From: Deltaproteobacteria bacterium
GTDB lineage: Bacteria; Myxococcota_A; UBA9160; JAFDET01
Assembly (NCBI GenBank): GCA_019310195.1
Contig: JAFDET010000025.1
Span: 1 to 16,975, forward strand
Reading direction: 5' to 3'
DNA: 16,975 nucleotides
Positions 1 through 7,911 of the stretch are shown here, piece after piece. Position numbers and translations under genes: made by a program. The stretch's first letter is position 1. Each line of letters opens with the position of its first letter. The notes below the pieces were generated by a model, which was given only the letters and a program-made list of their open reading frames with translations, was not told the origin of the DNA and searched no databases.

Positions 1-1322
1 CCCAGGGCGATCAGGTACGAGAGCGTCTTGGCCCAGAGCAGCAGGTCGTTGGGGAGCTGGAGCCCGGGGGTCGAGGCCAGCAATTCCTTGGCTTCGTCCT
101 TGAGGGCCAGCACCTGCCCCGGCCCCAGGGCCAGCGGCGCCCCCTCGCCGGCGATGCGCGCGAACATGGCGTCGACGGCGCTGCGCACGCTGTCGCGTCT
201 CCCGGGCGCCACCATGCCCATCGCATCCATCTCCGCGACGAAGGCGGCGGCGTCGCGCTGGAGCAGCGCGTAGACGCCGCGGCGCATGGCCGCCCGCAGC
301 TCGGGGTCCAGGCGCTTCGAGAGTCCGAAGTCCACGAACACGACCCGGGGGCTGCGCGCGGCGTCGGGCTCCTCGGCGACGAACAGGTTGCCCGGGTGCG
401 GGTCCGCGTGGAAGAGGCCGTCCACGAAGACCTGGCGTGCGTAGGCCCGGGCGAGAACCTCGAGCACGGCCGCCGGGTCGATCCCGGCGCGCGCCAGACC
501 GGCGCGGTCGGTGACTCGGATGCCTCTGTGGTAGTCGAGGGTCAACACGCGGCGGGTGGAGAGCTCCGGATGCACCGCGGGCACCACGATCTGCGGCTCG
601 TCGGCCAGGTTGACGGCGATCTCCCGAGCCACCTCACCCTCGCGAACGAAGTCGAGCTCCTCGCGCAGGCCCGAGGCGAACTCGTCGAACAGGCGCCGCC
701 GATCCACCGGGCCGCCGCTGCCCTGTCTTCGCGTCCACAGCCCCACCAGGAGGCGCGCCAGGAACAGGTCCGCGCCCAGGGAGGCCTCCAGCCAGGGATA
801 CTGCACCTTCACCGCCACCTCGCGGCCGTCGGAAAGTGTGGCGCGGTGAACCTGGGCGATGGACGCGGCCCCGACGGGCTCCGGGTCGAAGCTGGCGAAG
901 AGCGCCTCCAGCGGCCGGCCCAGCTCCCGCTCCACCACGGCCCGGATCTGCCGGGCGGGCAGGGGCGGCACCCGGTCCTGGAGCTCGGCCAGGCGGCGCC
1001 GCACCTGCGGGGGCAGCACGTCGTAGCGCAGGGCCGCGAACTGCCCGGCCTTGGCGAAGGCTCCCTTCAGGCGCCCCAGGGCCGCCGCCACGCGTTCCAG
1101 CTGCCGCACCCGGCGGGCCTCGCGCCGGGCCTCGCGCTGCTGGGAGCCGACGAACAGGTCGCCGATGCGGCCCCAGGCCTCGCTCCAGGCCATGCCGAGT
1201 GCCACGCGGGCCAGCAGGGCGGTCTGCACCAGGCCCAGGGCACGCGGCGACAGGCGGAGCGCCGGTCGGCCGGCGGAAGTCGGCTGGACCGGCGCCCCGG
1301 CACCGTTGGGTCGGGTCTCCAT
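1..1322 (-). CDS. ABC1/UbiB (AarF) family protein kinase-like protein, C-terminus cut by window edge
   Basis: Reading leftward from the ATG at 1322 gives 440 residues without a stop before the window edge, so the C-terminal part is missing. The ABC1/UbiB signature is complete. A KxGQ motif (KAGQ, residues 91-94) is followed by the Ala-rich loop that replaces the P-loop (VGAASIAQVH, 150-159). VAVKVQ (169-174) holds the Lys, HADPHPGN (305-312) is the catalytic loop, and VDFG (330-333) is the metal-binding motif. Family members are atypical ATPases or kinases tied to ubiquinone or menaquinone biosynthesis and lipid homeostasis; the substrate here is unknown. No transmembrane segment is obvious in the visible part. 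The start has no Shine-Dalgarno sequence, and the frame stays open upstream, so a longer N-terminus cannot be excluded. The gene is divergent from the DUF1329 gene. Its identity as UbiB itself rather than a paralogue is unresolved. Confidence 0.93.
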   Translation of the reverse strand, partial: METRPNGAGAPVQPTSAGRPALRLSPRALGLVQTALLARVALGMAWSEAWGRIGDLFVGSQQREARREARRVRQLERVAAALGRLKGAFAKAGQFAALRYDVLPPQVRRRLAELQDRVPPLPARQIRAVVERELGRPLEALFASFDPEPVGAASIAQVHRATLSDGREVAVKVQYPWLEASLGADLFLARLLVGLWTRRQGSGGPVDRRRLFDEFASGLREELDFVREGEVAREIAVNLADEPQIVVPAVHPELSTRRVLTLDYHRGIRVTDRAGLARAGIDPAAVLEVLARAYARQVFVDGLFHADPHPGNLFVAEEPDAARSPRVVFVDFGLSKRLDPELRAAMRRGVYALLQRDAAAFVAEMDAMGMVAPGRRDSVRSAVDAMFARIAGEGAPLALGPGQVLALKDEAKELLASTPGLQLPNDLLLWAKTLSYLIAL

Positions 1323-1502
1323 GGCCCGGGCACCGTACGGCGCGCCCGCGGCGCTGACAAATCCGCAGCCGGATCTCCAGAATCCTGAAACGCGGCTCGG
1401 CTCCAAGTCGTCGAATCGGTAAGCGGGTGTCGCACGGAGCGGCACCGTGGCTGGAAGCGCCCGGAGTGCGCGGGCATGTGGCGTCCCGGAACGCTGCTTT
1501 GC

Positions 1503-1531
1503 TTGACAAGCTGGGTGCATCTGGCTTAGCT
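1503..1531 (+). promoter_or_regulatory. candidate sigma-70-type promoter for the DUF1329-YCF48 pair
   Basis: A perfect TTGACA hexamer lies at 1503-1508 in the 285-bp divergent intergenic region. Seventeen bases later comes TTAGCT (1526-1531), a weak -10; an 18-base spacing would use TAGCTA. The -35 sits in an 11-base inverted repeat, GCTTG-A-CAAGC (1501-1511), which could be an operator half or chance. It would give a leader of about 70 bases before the ATG at 1608. The rest of this intergenic region (1323-1500) holds no gene that I can support. Confidence 0.4.
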
Positions 1532-1607
1532 AGTGTGCTGGTTTCCCAGGGGGAAGGCGCGCCCAACGCCACGTCGGGATCCCACTGCTGGTCCATAGGA
1601 GGAGACG

Positions 1608-2921
1608 ATGTCTCGGTTGCACCCCTCTCTCGTCGCTGGCGTCCTTGCGCTGGCTCTTGCCGCGCCCGCCCTCGCCCAGGAAGACGCCGGCGTCACCGGT
1701 CCCGCCTTCAAGGAAGGCGATGTCATCACCTTCGACCGGCTGGACTCGCTGAAGCAGTACCTGCCGCCGGAGTTCTGGTCGAACCGCGACTTCTTCTTCT
1801 ACGAAGGCATGCGTCTCGAGGTCGGCCCCTTCTACCGCGACTACTCGCCCTCCGCCGAGTACCAGGCCGCCACCGAGCAGTTCAAGGGCCAGGCGCGGAT
1901 CGGGCCCGACGACAGCCTCGAGAACTTCACCGCCGGGCAGCCGTTCCCCATCGACGAGATCGATTGCAAGGGCGACCCCCATGCCGGCACGAAGATCATC
2001 TGGGACTTCGACTACGCCTGGGAGGGTGACGGCACCTTCGCCCACTTCTTCTACTCCTACTGGGACCGCGGCGAGCAGCTTCCGCTCTACTACGAGGGAA
2101 CCTCGCGCGGGATCTTGCTCGCGCACCGCGTGGAGCCGCACCTGCTGCAGAAGCAGGACGGCGACCTGTTCCGCAAGGAGCGCCGCAAGCTCGCCTTCGG
2201 CATCGAGGTGACTGCGCCCTTCGACGCGCGCGGCATCAACCTGATGACCTACCGCTACAAGGAGGCCGACAAGGCCCGGGCCGAGGGCAAGAACGACGAT
2301 ACTTGGGTCTACCTGCCCACCATGCGCCGCGTTCGCCGCATCTCGGCCGCGCAGCGCACGGACGCGGTCTCCGGGACCGACTTCACCCTGGACGATCTGC
2401 GCAGCTTCGCGGGCATCGTTCCCCAGTACAGCTGGGAGTGTCTGGGCGAGATGGACATCATCTCGCCGACCAACAGCAAGGTGCGCGCGTATCCCTTCAA
2501 CAAGGAGCACAACTTCGGGCCCTATGGCCTGTCCTTCGCCGACGACCTGTGGGAGGTGCGCAAGGCCGTCAAGATTCGGATGACGCCCAAGAACGAGGAT
2601 CATCCCTACCACCACAAGGACATCTACCTGGACAAGCAGACCCTGGCTCCGCTCTACTCCTTCGCGTACGACCAGAAGGAGGAGCTCTGGAAGATCCTCT
2701 GGCACAACAAACGCTGGAGCGAGTCGGAATCGGATTACTACCCGGGCTGGAAGGGCGTCGAGACGCCGAACGACATCAAGGTGGTTTCGGACATGATCGT
2801 CAACGTCCAGACCGGCACGGGCAACCGCATCGAGTTCTGGGATGCGACCGGAACCCCGCTCAAGAGCACGGGCAAGGTCCGGCGCTACATCGACATCGGA
2901 CGGCTCACGCGGGGACGCTGA
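1608..2921 (+). CDS. exported DUF1329-family protein (outer-membrane lipoprotein-sorting-like)
   Basis: This 437-residue protein starts at an ATG five bases after a perfect AGGAGG (1597-1602). The N-terminus is a Sec signal peptide. It has a short basic start and a Leu/Ala-rich core, with a probable signal peptidase I site after APALA (cleavage between A23 and Q24). The mature protein matches the DUF1329 family (Pfam PF07044). It has many aromatic residues, the strand TWVYLP (232-237) followed by an Arg-rich MRRVRRI segment, and the GTDF motif (256-259). These proteins are thought to have a LolA/LolB-like fold that binds lipid or a hydrophobic ligand in the periplasm. No catalytic residues are known. 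The YCF48-type gene follows 79 bases downstream on the same strand, which suggests one operon for envelope transport of a hydrophobic compound. That function is inferred from family associations. Confidence 0.88.
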   Translation: MSRLHPSLVAGVLALALAAPALAQEDAGVTGPAFKEGDVITFDRLDSLKQYLPPEFWSNRDFFFYEGMRLEVGPFYRDYSPSAEYQAATEQFKGQARIGPDDSLENFTAGQPFPIDEIDCKGDPHAGTKIIWDFDYAWEGDGTFAHFFYSYWDRGEQLPLYYEGTSRGILLAHRVEPHLLQKQDGDLFRKERRKLAFGIEVTAPFDARGINLMTYRYKEADKARAEGKNDDTWVYLPTMRRVRRISAAQRTDAVSGTDFTLDDLRSFAGIVPQYSWECLGEMDIISPTNSKVRAYPFNKEHNFGPYGLSFADDLWEVRKAVKIRMTPKNEDHPYHHKDIYLDKQTLAPLYSFAYDQKEELWKILWHNKRWSESESDYYPGWKGVETPNDIKVVSDMIVNVQTGTGNRIEFWDATGTPLKSTGKVRRYIDIGRLTRGR

Positions 2922-3000
2922 GCGTTCGTCCACCCATTTCGAGTGGGGCTGGGCCGCACGGAGCGGCGCCGGCCCCACGCAGCTTCCGGGAGTGCTGACG

Positions 3001-4509
3001 ATGACCCCCCCGCGCCGCAGTCTGGTCCTGGCCCTCTCCCTCGCCCTGGTCTCCCTGGGGTGCCACGAAGTGCACTTCGAGTCGCACGAGACCGGAGAGA
3101 TCGACCTCTACGACCACCTCTACGCGGCCGCCCTTCCGGACGAGCAGAATGCGCTGGCCGTGGGCTACCGCGCCGCCATCTACGCCAGCGGTGACGGCGG
3201 CGACAACTGGCACGAGCGCTCGATCGACTGGGGCGACAAGCCTCCGGCGCACCTGCCGCTGCTCTACGACGTGAGCATGGCGGACGACCAGCGCGGCTGG
3301 ATCGTCGGCCAGCTCGGCACGATCCTGCGCACCGAGGACGGCGGCCAGACCTGGACACCGCAGACCAACGACAAGCAGGCGCAGGGCGTGCATCTCTTCT
3401 CCCTGAACACCATCGATGCCAACACGGCCTGGGCGGTGGGCGTCTGGGGAACCCGCATCTACACCGACGATGGAGGGCGCTCCTGGCAGGATCGCTCGCT
3501 GACGGTGACCACCGAGCATCCCCAGTACGTCTGGCTCACGGCGCCCGAGCAGGAGCGCGTGCGCAACGGCGAGATGGTCTTCGAGGACGTGGGCCTGAAC
3601 GACATCTACTGCCGTCCCGCGCCGAGCCAGCGCTGCTGGATCGTCGGCGAGTTCGGCTACATCTACTGGTCCGACAATCGGGGCAAGAGCTGGACCCCCG
3701 GGGAGATCGTCGGAACGGAGAAGATCTCTCCCATCACGTTCTCCTTCGACGACTCGGAGATCTCCGATGAGGACGGCGAGCGGGTGAAGGCCTTCGTGGA
3801 GGCGATCCTGACGCAGGAGCACCTGAACGTCTTGATCGAGGCCTACGGCTCTCCGCGCGAGCTGGCCCAGTTCGGTGGCGAGGGCGATCCCTCGGGTCTG
3901 TTCGACCTGCTCGACTCCCGGGCTGTGGGCGTGCGCGCCATCATCGAGGAGACCGGGATCCTCTCGGACCGGATGCGCATGCGCGGCACGCCGCCTTGGG
4001 ACTACGAGGACTACCTGGCGGACGATCCGGGCTTCCTGAAGCGCTATCTGGACGGACGCCAGGACGACCAGGGGAAGGTCACCGTCGACATCGCGCAGAA
4101 CCCGTACCTGTTCCGGGTCCGCTTCGCCGACGACATGAATGGCATCATCACGGGCCTGGGCGGCGTGGTGCTGACCAGCGACGATGGCGGGCTCACCTGG
4201 CGCTACGGCGACTCGGGCGTAAAGCGGGCCCTCTACGCCCTGGCGCCGCACGATCAGCGCGCGCTGGCCGTGGGTGAGAAGGGGCTGGCGCGCGAGTCCT
4301 CCGACTTCGGGCGAACCTGGGGTCCGCTGGAGAACGTGGTGATTCCCGAGGTGTTCACCTTCATGCGGGACGTGGCCTTCGACCCCTCCGGCCGCGTCGG
4401 CATGATCGTCGGCCAGCGAGGCCTGGTCATGCGCAGCACCGACGCTGGCGCGCACTGGGAGAAGATCCTCCCGAAGCCCAAGGTGGCGGCCGCTTCGACG
4501 GGGCACTAG
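3001..4509 (+). CDS. YCF48/BNR-like seven-bladed beta-propeller putative lipoprotein with a long insert
   Basis: The open frame extends upstream into the DUF1329 gene. The ATG at 3001 is preferred because GGGAG (2988-2992) lies eight bases before it and a signal peptide follows directly (RR, a Leu/Ala/Val core, then LGC with Cys21). The Cys suggests a lipoprotein, although Ser at -3 is not ideal for a lipobox. Seven repeats end in a D-x-G-x-x-W or similar signature, with Trp at about 70, 118, 162, 231, 400, 440 and 486. They often contain a V-G-x-x-G-x-I strand, as in YCF48/Hcf136-like and BNR propellers. Between blades four and five (about 236-370) lies an acidic, probably helical insert. 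The 502-residue product is probably periplasmic or outer-membrane attached, as a scaffold. YCF48-like proteins elsewhere accompany DUF1329, DUF1302 and RND transporters. The specific role is unknown. Confidence 0.85.
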   Translation: MTPPRRSLVLALSLALVSLGCHEVHFESHETGEIDLYDHLYAAALPDEQNALAVGYRAAIYASGDGGDNWHERSIDWGDKPPAHLPLLYDVSMADDQRGWIVGQLGTILRTEDGGQTWTPQTNDKQAQGVHLFSLNTIDANTAWAVGVWGTRIYTDDGGRSWQDRSLTVTTEHPQYVWLTAPEQERVRNGEMVFEDVGLNDIYCRPAPSQRCWIVGEFGYIYWSDNRGKSWTPGEIVGTEKISPITFSFDDSEISDEDGERVKAFVEAILTQEHLNVLIEAYGSPRELAQFGGEGDPSGLFDLLDSRAVGVRAIIEETGILSDRMRMRGTPPWDYEDYLADDPGFLKRYLDGRQDDQGKVTVDIAQNPYLFRVRFADDMNGIITGLGGVVLTSDDGGLTWRYGDSGVKRALYALAPHDQRALAVGEKGLARESSDFGRTWGPLENVVIPEVFTFMRDVAFDPSGRVGMIVGQRGLVMRSTDAGAHWEKILPKPKVAAASTGH

Positions 4510-4612
4510 GTCACGGTCAGAGACTGGAACTAAGCCCTACCCGGGATGCTGCGTCGCGGGAGCCTGTGGCCCGCAAGCGCCGCCCACCCGGCATGGTCAT
4601 GCACGCCCTTCC

Positions 4613-4662
4613 GCTGCGGCGCGCGCAGCGAGCCGAAGGCGAGCGTAGGGCCTCGTCCGGCT
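4613..4662. terminator. weak candidate bidirectional terminator between convergent genes
   Basis: Two inverted repeats lie between the propeller gene and the convergent acyl-CoA synthetase gene. The first is a perfect 6-bp stem with a 5-base loop (GCTGCG / CGCAGC, 4613-4629). The second is an interrupted stem pairing AGCCG (4631-4635) with CGGCT (4658-4662), with inner AGGC/GCCT pairing. It overlaps the TAG of the minus-strand gene. Neither is followed by a T-run on either strand, so factor-independent termination is doubtful. The rest of 4510-4660 shows no gene. Confidence 0.25.
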
Positions 4663-6277
4663 AAGGATCGGAACGTTCGCGAAGTTCGATGCGGCGGATC
4701 TTGCCGCTCACGGTCTTCGGGAGCTCGTCGACGAAGACGATCTTGCGCGGGTACTTGTAGGGGGCCGTCACCTGCTTGACGTGGGCCTGGAGCTCGGCGA
4801 CCAGGGCGTCGGAGCCTTCGACGTCCGGGCGCAATACTACGTAGGCCTGCACGATGGCTCCGCGCACCGGGTCGGGCGCGGCCACCGCGGCGGCTTCGAC
4901 CACCGCCGGGTGCTCCACCAAGGCGCTCTCCACCTCGAAGGGTCCGATCCGGTAGCCGGCCGAGATGATCACGTCGTCGGAGCGGCCGACGAACCAGAAG
5001 AAGCCGTCGTCGTCGCGCGAGGCCCGGTCGCCCGTCAGGTACCAGTCGCCGCGCCGGCAGCGCGCGTTGGCCTCCGGATCCTTCCAGTACTCCAGGAACA
5101 GGCTGGGGATTCCGGTTCGCACGGCCACCTCGCCCACGTCGCCGCGGGGCATCGGGCGCCCCTGGTCGTCGATCACCTCCACGTCGTGGCCGGGCATGGG
5201 AAGCCCCATGGAGCCCGCGCGGACCGGCATGCCGGGGAAGTTGCCCAGCAGCAGGATCGTCTCGGTCTGGCCGTAGCCGTCGCGGATCGTCAGGCCCGTG
5301 GCGTCCCGCCAGGCGCGGATCACCTCGGGGTTGAGCGGCTCCCCGGCCGACACGCACTCGCGCAGGCCCGGGAAGCGGCGCTGCGAGAGATCCTGCTTCA
5401 CCAGCAGCCGGAACTCGGTGGGCGGCGCGCAGAAGACCTGGGGCGCGACGGATTCCAGCAGGTCCAGCTCACGCGCGGGTTCGAAGCGACCGTGGAAGAG
5501 GAAGACCTCGGCGCCGCAGCTCCAGGGGCCGAACAGGACGCTGTAGGCCGCCTTCGCCCAGCCCGTGTCGCTGGTCGTCCACAGGCGGTCACCGTCCCGG
5601 AGTCCGAGCCAGGTGCGGCCCGTGTAGCGCTGGGCGTAGGTGTAGCCGTGGGAGTGCAGGACGGCCTTGGGCGGGCCGGTGGTGCCCGAGGTGTAGTAGA
5701 CCAGGGCGGGATCCGAGGCGCGGGTCGGCCGGCCCGGATCCTCCGCGGCCTGGGCCAGCGCCTCGCCCAGGTCGGTCCAGCCCGCGGGCGCCGCCTCGTC
5801 GGGATCGGTGTGGAGTAGGAAGTGGCGCAACGTCGGCAGCTGGTCCCGAACCGCGTCGACCGCCTCCACCTGCTCGAGCCCGCTGATCACGGCCACGGCT
5901 CCGCTGTGCTCGACGCGGTAGCGCAGGTCCTTGGGGCGCAGGATCGTCGAGCACGGAATCACCAGGGCGCCGCTGCGCAGGGCGCCGACCATCACCAGGT
6001 GCCACTCCGGAAGCCGCGGCAGCATCACGATCAGCGGGTCGCCCGGCGCGACGCCCAGGTCTGCCAGCAGGCCCGCCACCCGGCGGGATCCCGCCTGCAC
6101 GGCCCCGAAGTCGAGCCGACGCTCGCCTCCCGCGGCGCTGCGCCAGAGCAGGGCCGGGCGCTCGGCTGCGAAGCCGTCCACCACGTCGCGCCCGAAGTTG
6201 AAGGCGTCGGGCACCTCCCAGCGGAAGGCTTCTCTCGCTCTCCCGTGGCGTTCCAGGGCGTCGCTGAGCTCCGACAC
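4661..6277 (-). CDS. acyl-CoA synthetase, medium-chain (ACSM-like) AMP-binding family
   Basis: This 538-residue member of the ANL superfamily would activate a carboxylic acid to its CoA thioester through an acyl-adenylate. The ordered motifs are: the A3 phosphate loop YTSGTTGPPK (195-204); the ACSM-typical segment around SDTGWAK (236-242); YGQTE (335-339); YLTGD with ribose-binding Asp417; the hinge motif starting GRSDD (431-435) and continuing through SAGYRIGPFEVE; and PKTVSGK with the adenylation Lys526. The start is the GTG at 6277, with GAGGAG (6282-6287 on the plus strand) four bases upstream. The length is normal for the family. The protein should be cytosolic, and the substrate is probably a medium-chain, branched or aromatic acid; the sequence alone does not decide which. 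The gene is convergent with the propeller gene and divergent from the GGDEF regulator. It therefore forms a single-gene unit with its promoter presumably in 6278-6447. Confidence 0.93.
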   Translation of the reverse strand: MSELSDALERHGRAREAFRWEVPDAFNFGRDVVDGFAAERPALLWRSAAGGERRLDFGAVQAGSRRVAGLLADLGVAPGDPLIVMLPRLPEWHLVMVGALRSGALVIPCSTILRPKDLRYRVEHSGAVAVISGLEQVEAVDAVRDQLPTLRHFLLHTDPDEAAPAGWTDLGEALAQAAEDPGRPTRASDPALVYYTSGTTGPPKAVLHSHGYTYAQRYTGRTWLGLRDGDRLWTTSDTGWAKAAYSVLFGPWSCGAEVFLFHGRFEPARELDLLESVAPQVFCAPPTEFRLLVKQDLSQRRFPGLRECVSAGEPLNPEVIRAWRDATGLTIRDGYGQTETILLLGNFPGMPVRAGSMGLPMPGHDVEVIDDQGRPMPRGDVGEVAVRTGIPSLFLEYWKDPEANARCRRGDWYLTGDRASRDDDGFFWFVGRSDDVIISAGYRIGPFEVESALVEHPAVVEAAAVAAPDPVRGAIVQAYVVLRPDVEGSDALVAELQAHVKQVTAPYKYPRKIVFVDELPKTVSGKIRRIELRERSDP

Positions 6278-6447
6278 ACCGCTCCTCTTGATGGGGAGAC
6301 ATTCCCCGCGGGGACTTCCAGCCGCCGCAGCGGCCGTGCTGGTATCATGCCGCGGCGCCGGCCGTACTCAAGCGCTGATCGCGCGGGGACGATCCACGGA
6401 GTGGGTGGAACCCCCGGGTGTGGGGCTACGACCAGGGCGGGAGAGGG

Positions 6448-7854
6448 ATGAGGGAGGAAACGCGGCGACCTCGCGTCGTCGTCGTCGATGACAACCGTCT
6501 CGACCGCGAGCTCGCGTCCGAGGCGTTGCACTCCCTGGTGCGGCTGGAGCTCTGCGGCAGCGCCGAGGAAGCCCTGCGCGTGCTGTCCCGCGATCCCGCG
6601 GACCTGGTCGTCTCGGACCTCACCATGCCGGGCATGGACGGGCTCGACCTGCTGGAACGCATCCAACGCGAGTACCCAGGCACGGACTTCGTCGTGCTGA
6701 CCGGGCACGCGTCGGTGGAGAGCGCCGTGGGTGCGCTGCGCATGGGGGCCTCCGACTACCTGCTGAAGCCGATCCGGGCCGAGGAGCTGGTGCTGGTGGT
6801 CCAGCGGCTTCTGGCACGGCGCGCCCTGGTCGAAGAGAACACGCGCCTGCGCGACATGCTTTCGACGGTCGAGGCCTGTCGGGCGCTGGCCACGTGCCTC
6901 GAGCCCGGCGAGATCTACGCGGTCGCGCTGGACGTGTTGCTGCGCAGCCTGCGCCGTCCGCGCGGCCTGGCGGTCTTCCGGCGCTCCTCGCTCGAGTTGT
7001 CGGACGCGCTGATCCTGCGCGGCTTCGCGGAGTCCGAAGAGAACCGCCTCCACGACCTGCTGGTCGACGAGAAGCAGGTCGATCTGGAGTCCTTCCGTGA
7101 GATTGGCATGGTGCGCCGCGGCCCGGTGCACTCCGCGCTGCGTCAGGCCGGCATCTCGGTGGAGAGAATCCTTGCCGTTCCCGTGCAGGGAGAAGAGACG
7201 GAGTCGGGCGTCCTGTTCGTGATCGAGGACGACTGCGACTTCGAGGAGGCGGAGCACGAACGGACCCGGATCGTGGCAGGGCACGCGGAACTCTCGTTGC
7301 GCAACGCCGAGCAGTATTCCCGCGCCAAGGAGCGCGCGTTCATCGACGACGTCACCGAGCTCTACAACGTCCGCTACCTGCTGCTCGCGGCCGACCACGA
7401 AATCCGCCGGGCGGATCGCTACGGCACACCCCTGTCCGTGCTCTTCCTGGACCTGGACCGCTTCAAGCTGGTCAACGATCGCTACGGGCATCTGGTGGGT
7501 TCCCGCGCCCTCCGCCAGCTGGGCCAGGTGCTGGCCGGGTGCGTTCGCCAGGTGGATACCCTGGCGCGCTACGGCGGCGACGAGTTTACGATCCTGCTGG
7601 TGGACACCGGTCACGACGACGCCATGCTGGTGGCCGAGCGAATCCGCGCCACGGTTGCCGACAACTGGTTCGACGGCGGTCGGGGCGAGGCCATGCAGCT
7701 CTCGCTGTCGATCGGGGTGGCCACCTACCCGGACCACGGCCGCTCCCGGGAAGACCTGCTCGACCACTCGGACAAGGCCATGTACCGGGCCAAGTCCGCC
7801 GGCCGCAACAAGGTGTGCAGCGCCAACGAGCTTTCGGACAACCCCCGGGATTGA
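6448..7854 (+). CDS. response regulator with GAF-like and GGDEF (diguanylate cyclase) domains
   Basis: The 468-residue product has three parts. A receiver domain (about 8-123) has acidic D14/D15, phospho-acceptor Asp57 in SDLTMPG, Thr85 and Lys107. A GAF-like linker domain spans about 140-290. A C-terminal GGDEF domain (about 295-460) has the intact active-site motif GGDEF at 376-380. An RxxD inhibitory site (R367, D370) sits exactly five residues before it. The enzyme should turn two GTP into c-di-GMP when the receiver is phosphorylated, with product feedback. The ATG at 6448 is chosen because GGGAG lies four bases upstream; an in-frame GTG at 6418 would add ten residues. No histidine kinase gene is visible, so its partner is encoded elsewhere. 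The gene is upstream of aspS with 54 bases between them. It is divergent from the acyl-CoA synthetase gene across a 170-bp region with GC-rich palindromes but no clear promoter. Confidence 0.94.
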   Translation: MREETRRPRVVVVDDNRLDRELASEALHSLVRLELCGSAEEALRVLSRDPADLVVSDLTMPGMDGLDLLERIQREYPGTDFVVLTGHASVESAVGALRMGASDYLLKPIRAEELVLVVQRLLARRALVEENTRLRDMLSTVEACRALATCLEPGEIYAVALDVLLRSLRRPRGLAVFRRSSLELSDALILRGFAESEENRLHDLLVDEKQVDLESFREIGMVRRGPVHSALRQAGISVERILAVPVQGEETESGVLFVIEDDCDFEEAEHERTRIVAGHAELSLRNAEQYSRAKERAFIDDVTELYNVRYLLLAADHEIRRADRYGTPLSVLFLDLDRFKLVNDRYGHLVGSRALRQLGQVLAGCVRQVDTLARYGGDEFTILLVDTGHDDAMLVAERIRATVADNWFDGGRGEAMQLSLSIGVATYPDHGRSREDLLDHSDKAMYRAKSAGRNKVCSANELSDNPRD

Positions 7855-7894
7855 CGCGCGCGCGCGGCGTCTGCTAACCAAAGTCCCTCATTCC

Positions 7895-7911
7895 CAAGAG
7901 GTTTCCTCTTG
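7895..7911 (+). promoter_or_regulatory. hairpin enclosing the aspS Shine-Dalgarno and start codon
   Basis: CAAGAGG-TTT-CCTCTTG is a perfect 7-bp inverted repeat with a 3-base loop. The left arm holds the Shine-Dalgarno AAGAGG (7896-7901). The right arm ends in the TTG start codon (7909-7911). If the RNA folds, both ribosome-binding elements are masked, which predicts low basal or coupled translation. The pairing is read directly from the sequence; any regulatory role is inferred. Confidence 0.5.

Noticed and set aside
634..1596. Long minus-strand frame rich in Gly, Pro, Ala and Arg
   Set aside because: It is a shadow of the ABC1/UbiB kinase read in another frame. The true frame shows the complete family motifs, while this one has only low-complexity GC-driven composition.
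1530..2978. 482-residue minus-strand frame opposite the DUF1329 gene
   Set aside because: The composition is Val/Leu/Gly/Arg-rich antisense of a high-GC gene with no recognisable domain. The plus-strand frame has a signal peptide, a perfect Shine-Dalgarno and the family match.
2905..4506. 533-residue minus-strand frame opposite the propeller gene
   Set aside because: It mirrors the plus-strand propeller gene. No domain or ribosome-binding site is seen.
6304..6313. CCCCGCGGGG perfect palindrome in the divergent intergenic region
   Set aside because: In DNA this GC-rich, 10-base palindromes of C and G are expected by chance; no second copy nearby suggests an operator.
6343..6348. TATCAT as a -10 element for the GGDEF gene
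   Set aside because: No matching -35 lies 16-19 bases upstream, only a GC-rich stretch, so it cannot be supported as a promoter.
7855..7866. Alternating CG run after the GGDEF stop
   Set aside because: Only six CG units in GC-rich DNA. There is no reason beyond composition to propose Z-DNA or a regulatory role.
6031..7881. 616-residue minus-strand frame across the GGDEF gene and the start of the acyl-CoA synthetase
   Set aside because: It is antisense to one verified gene and out of frame with another. No coherent domain is visible.
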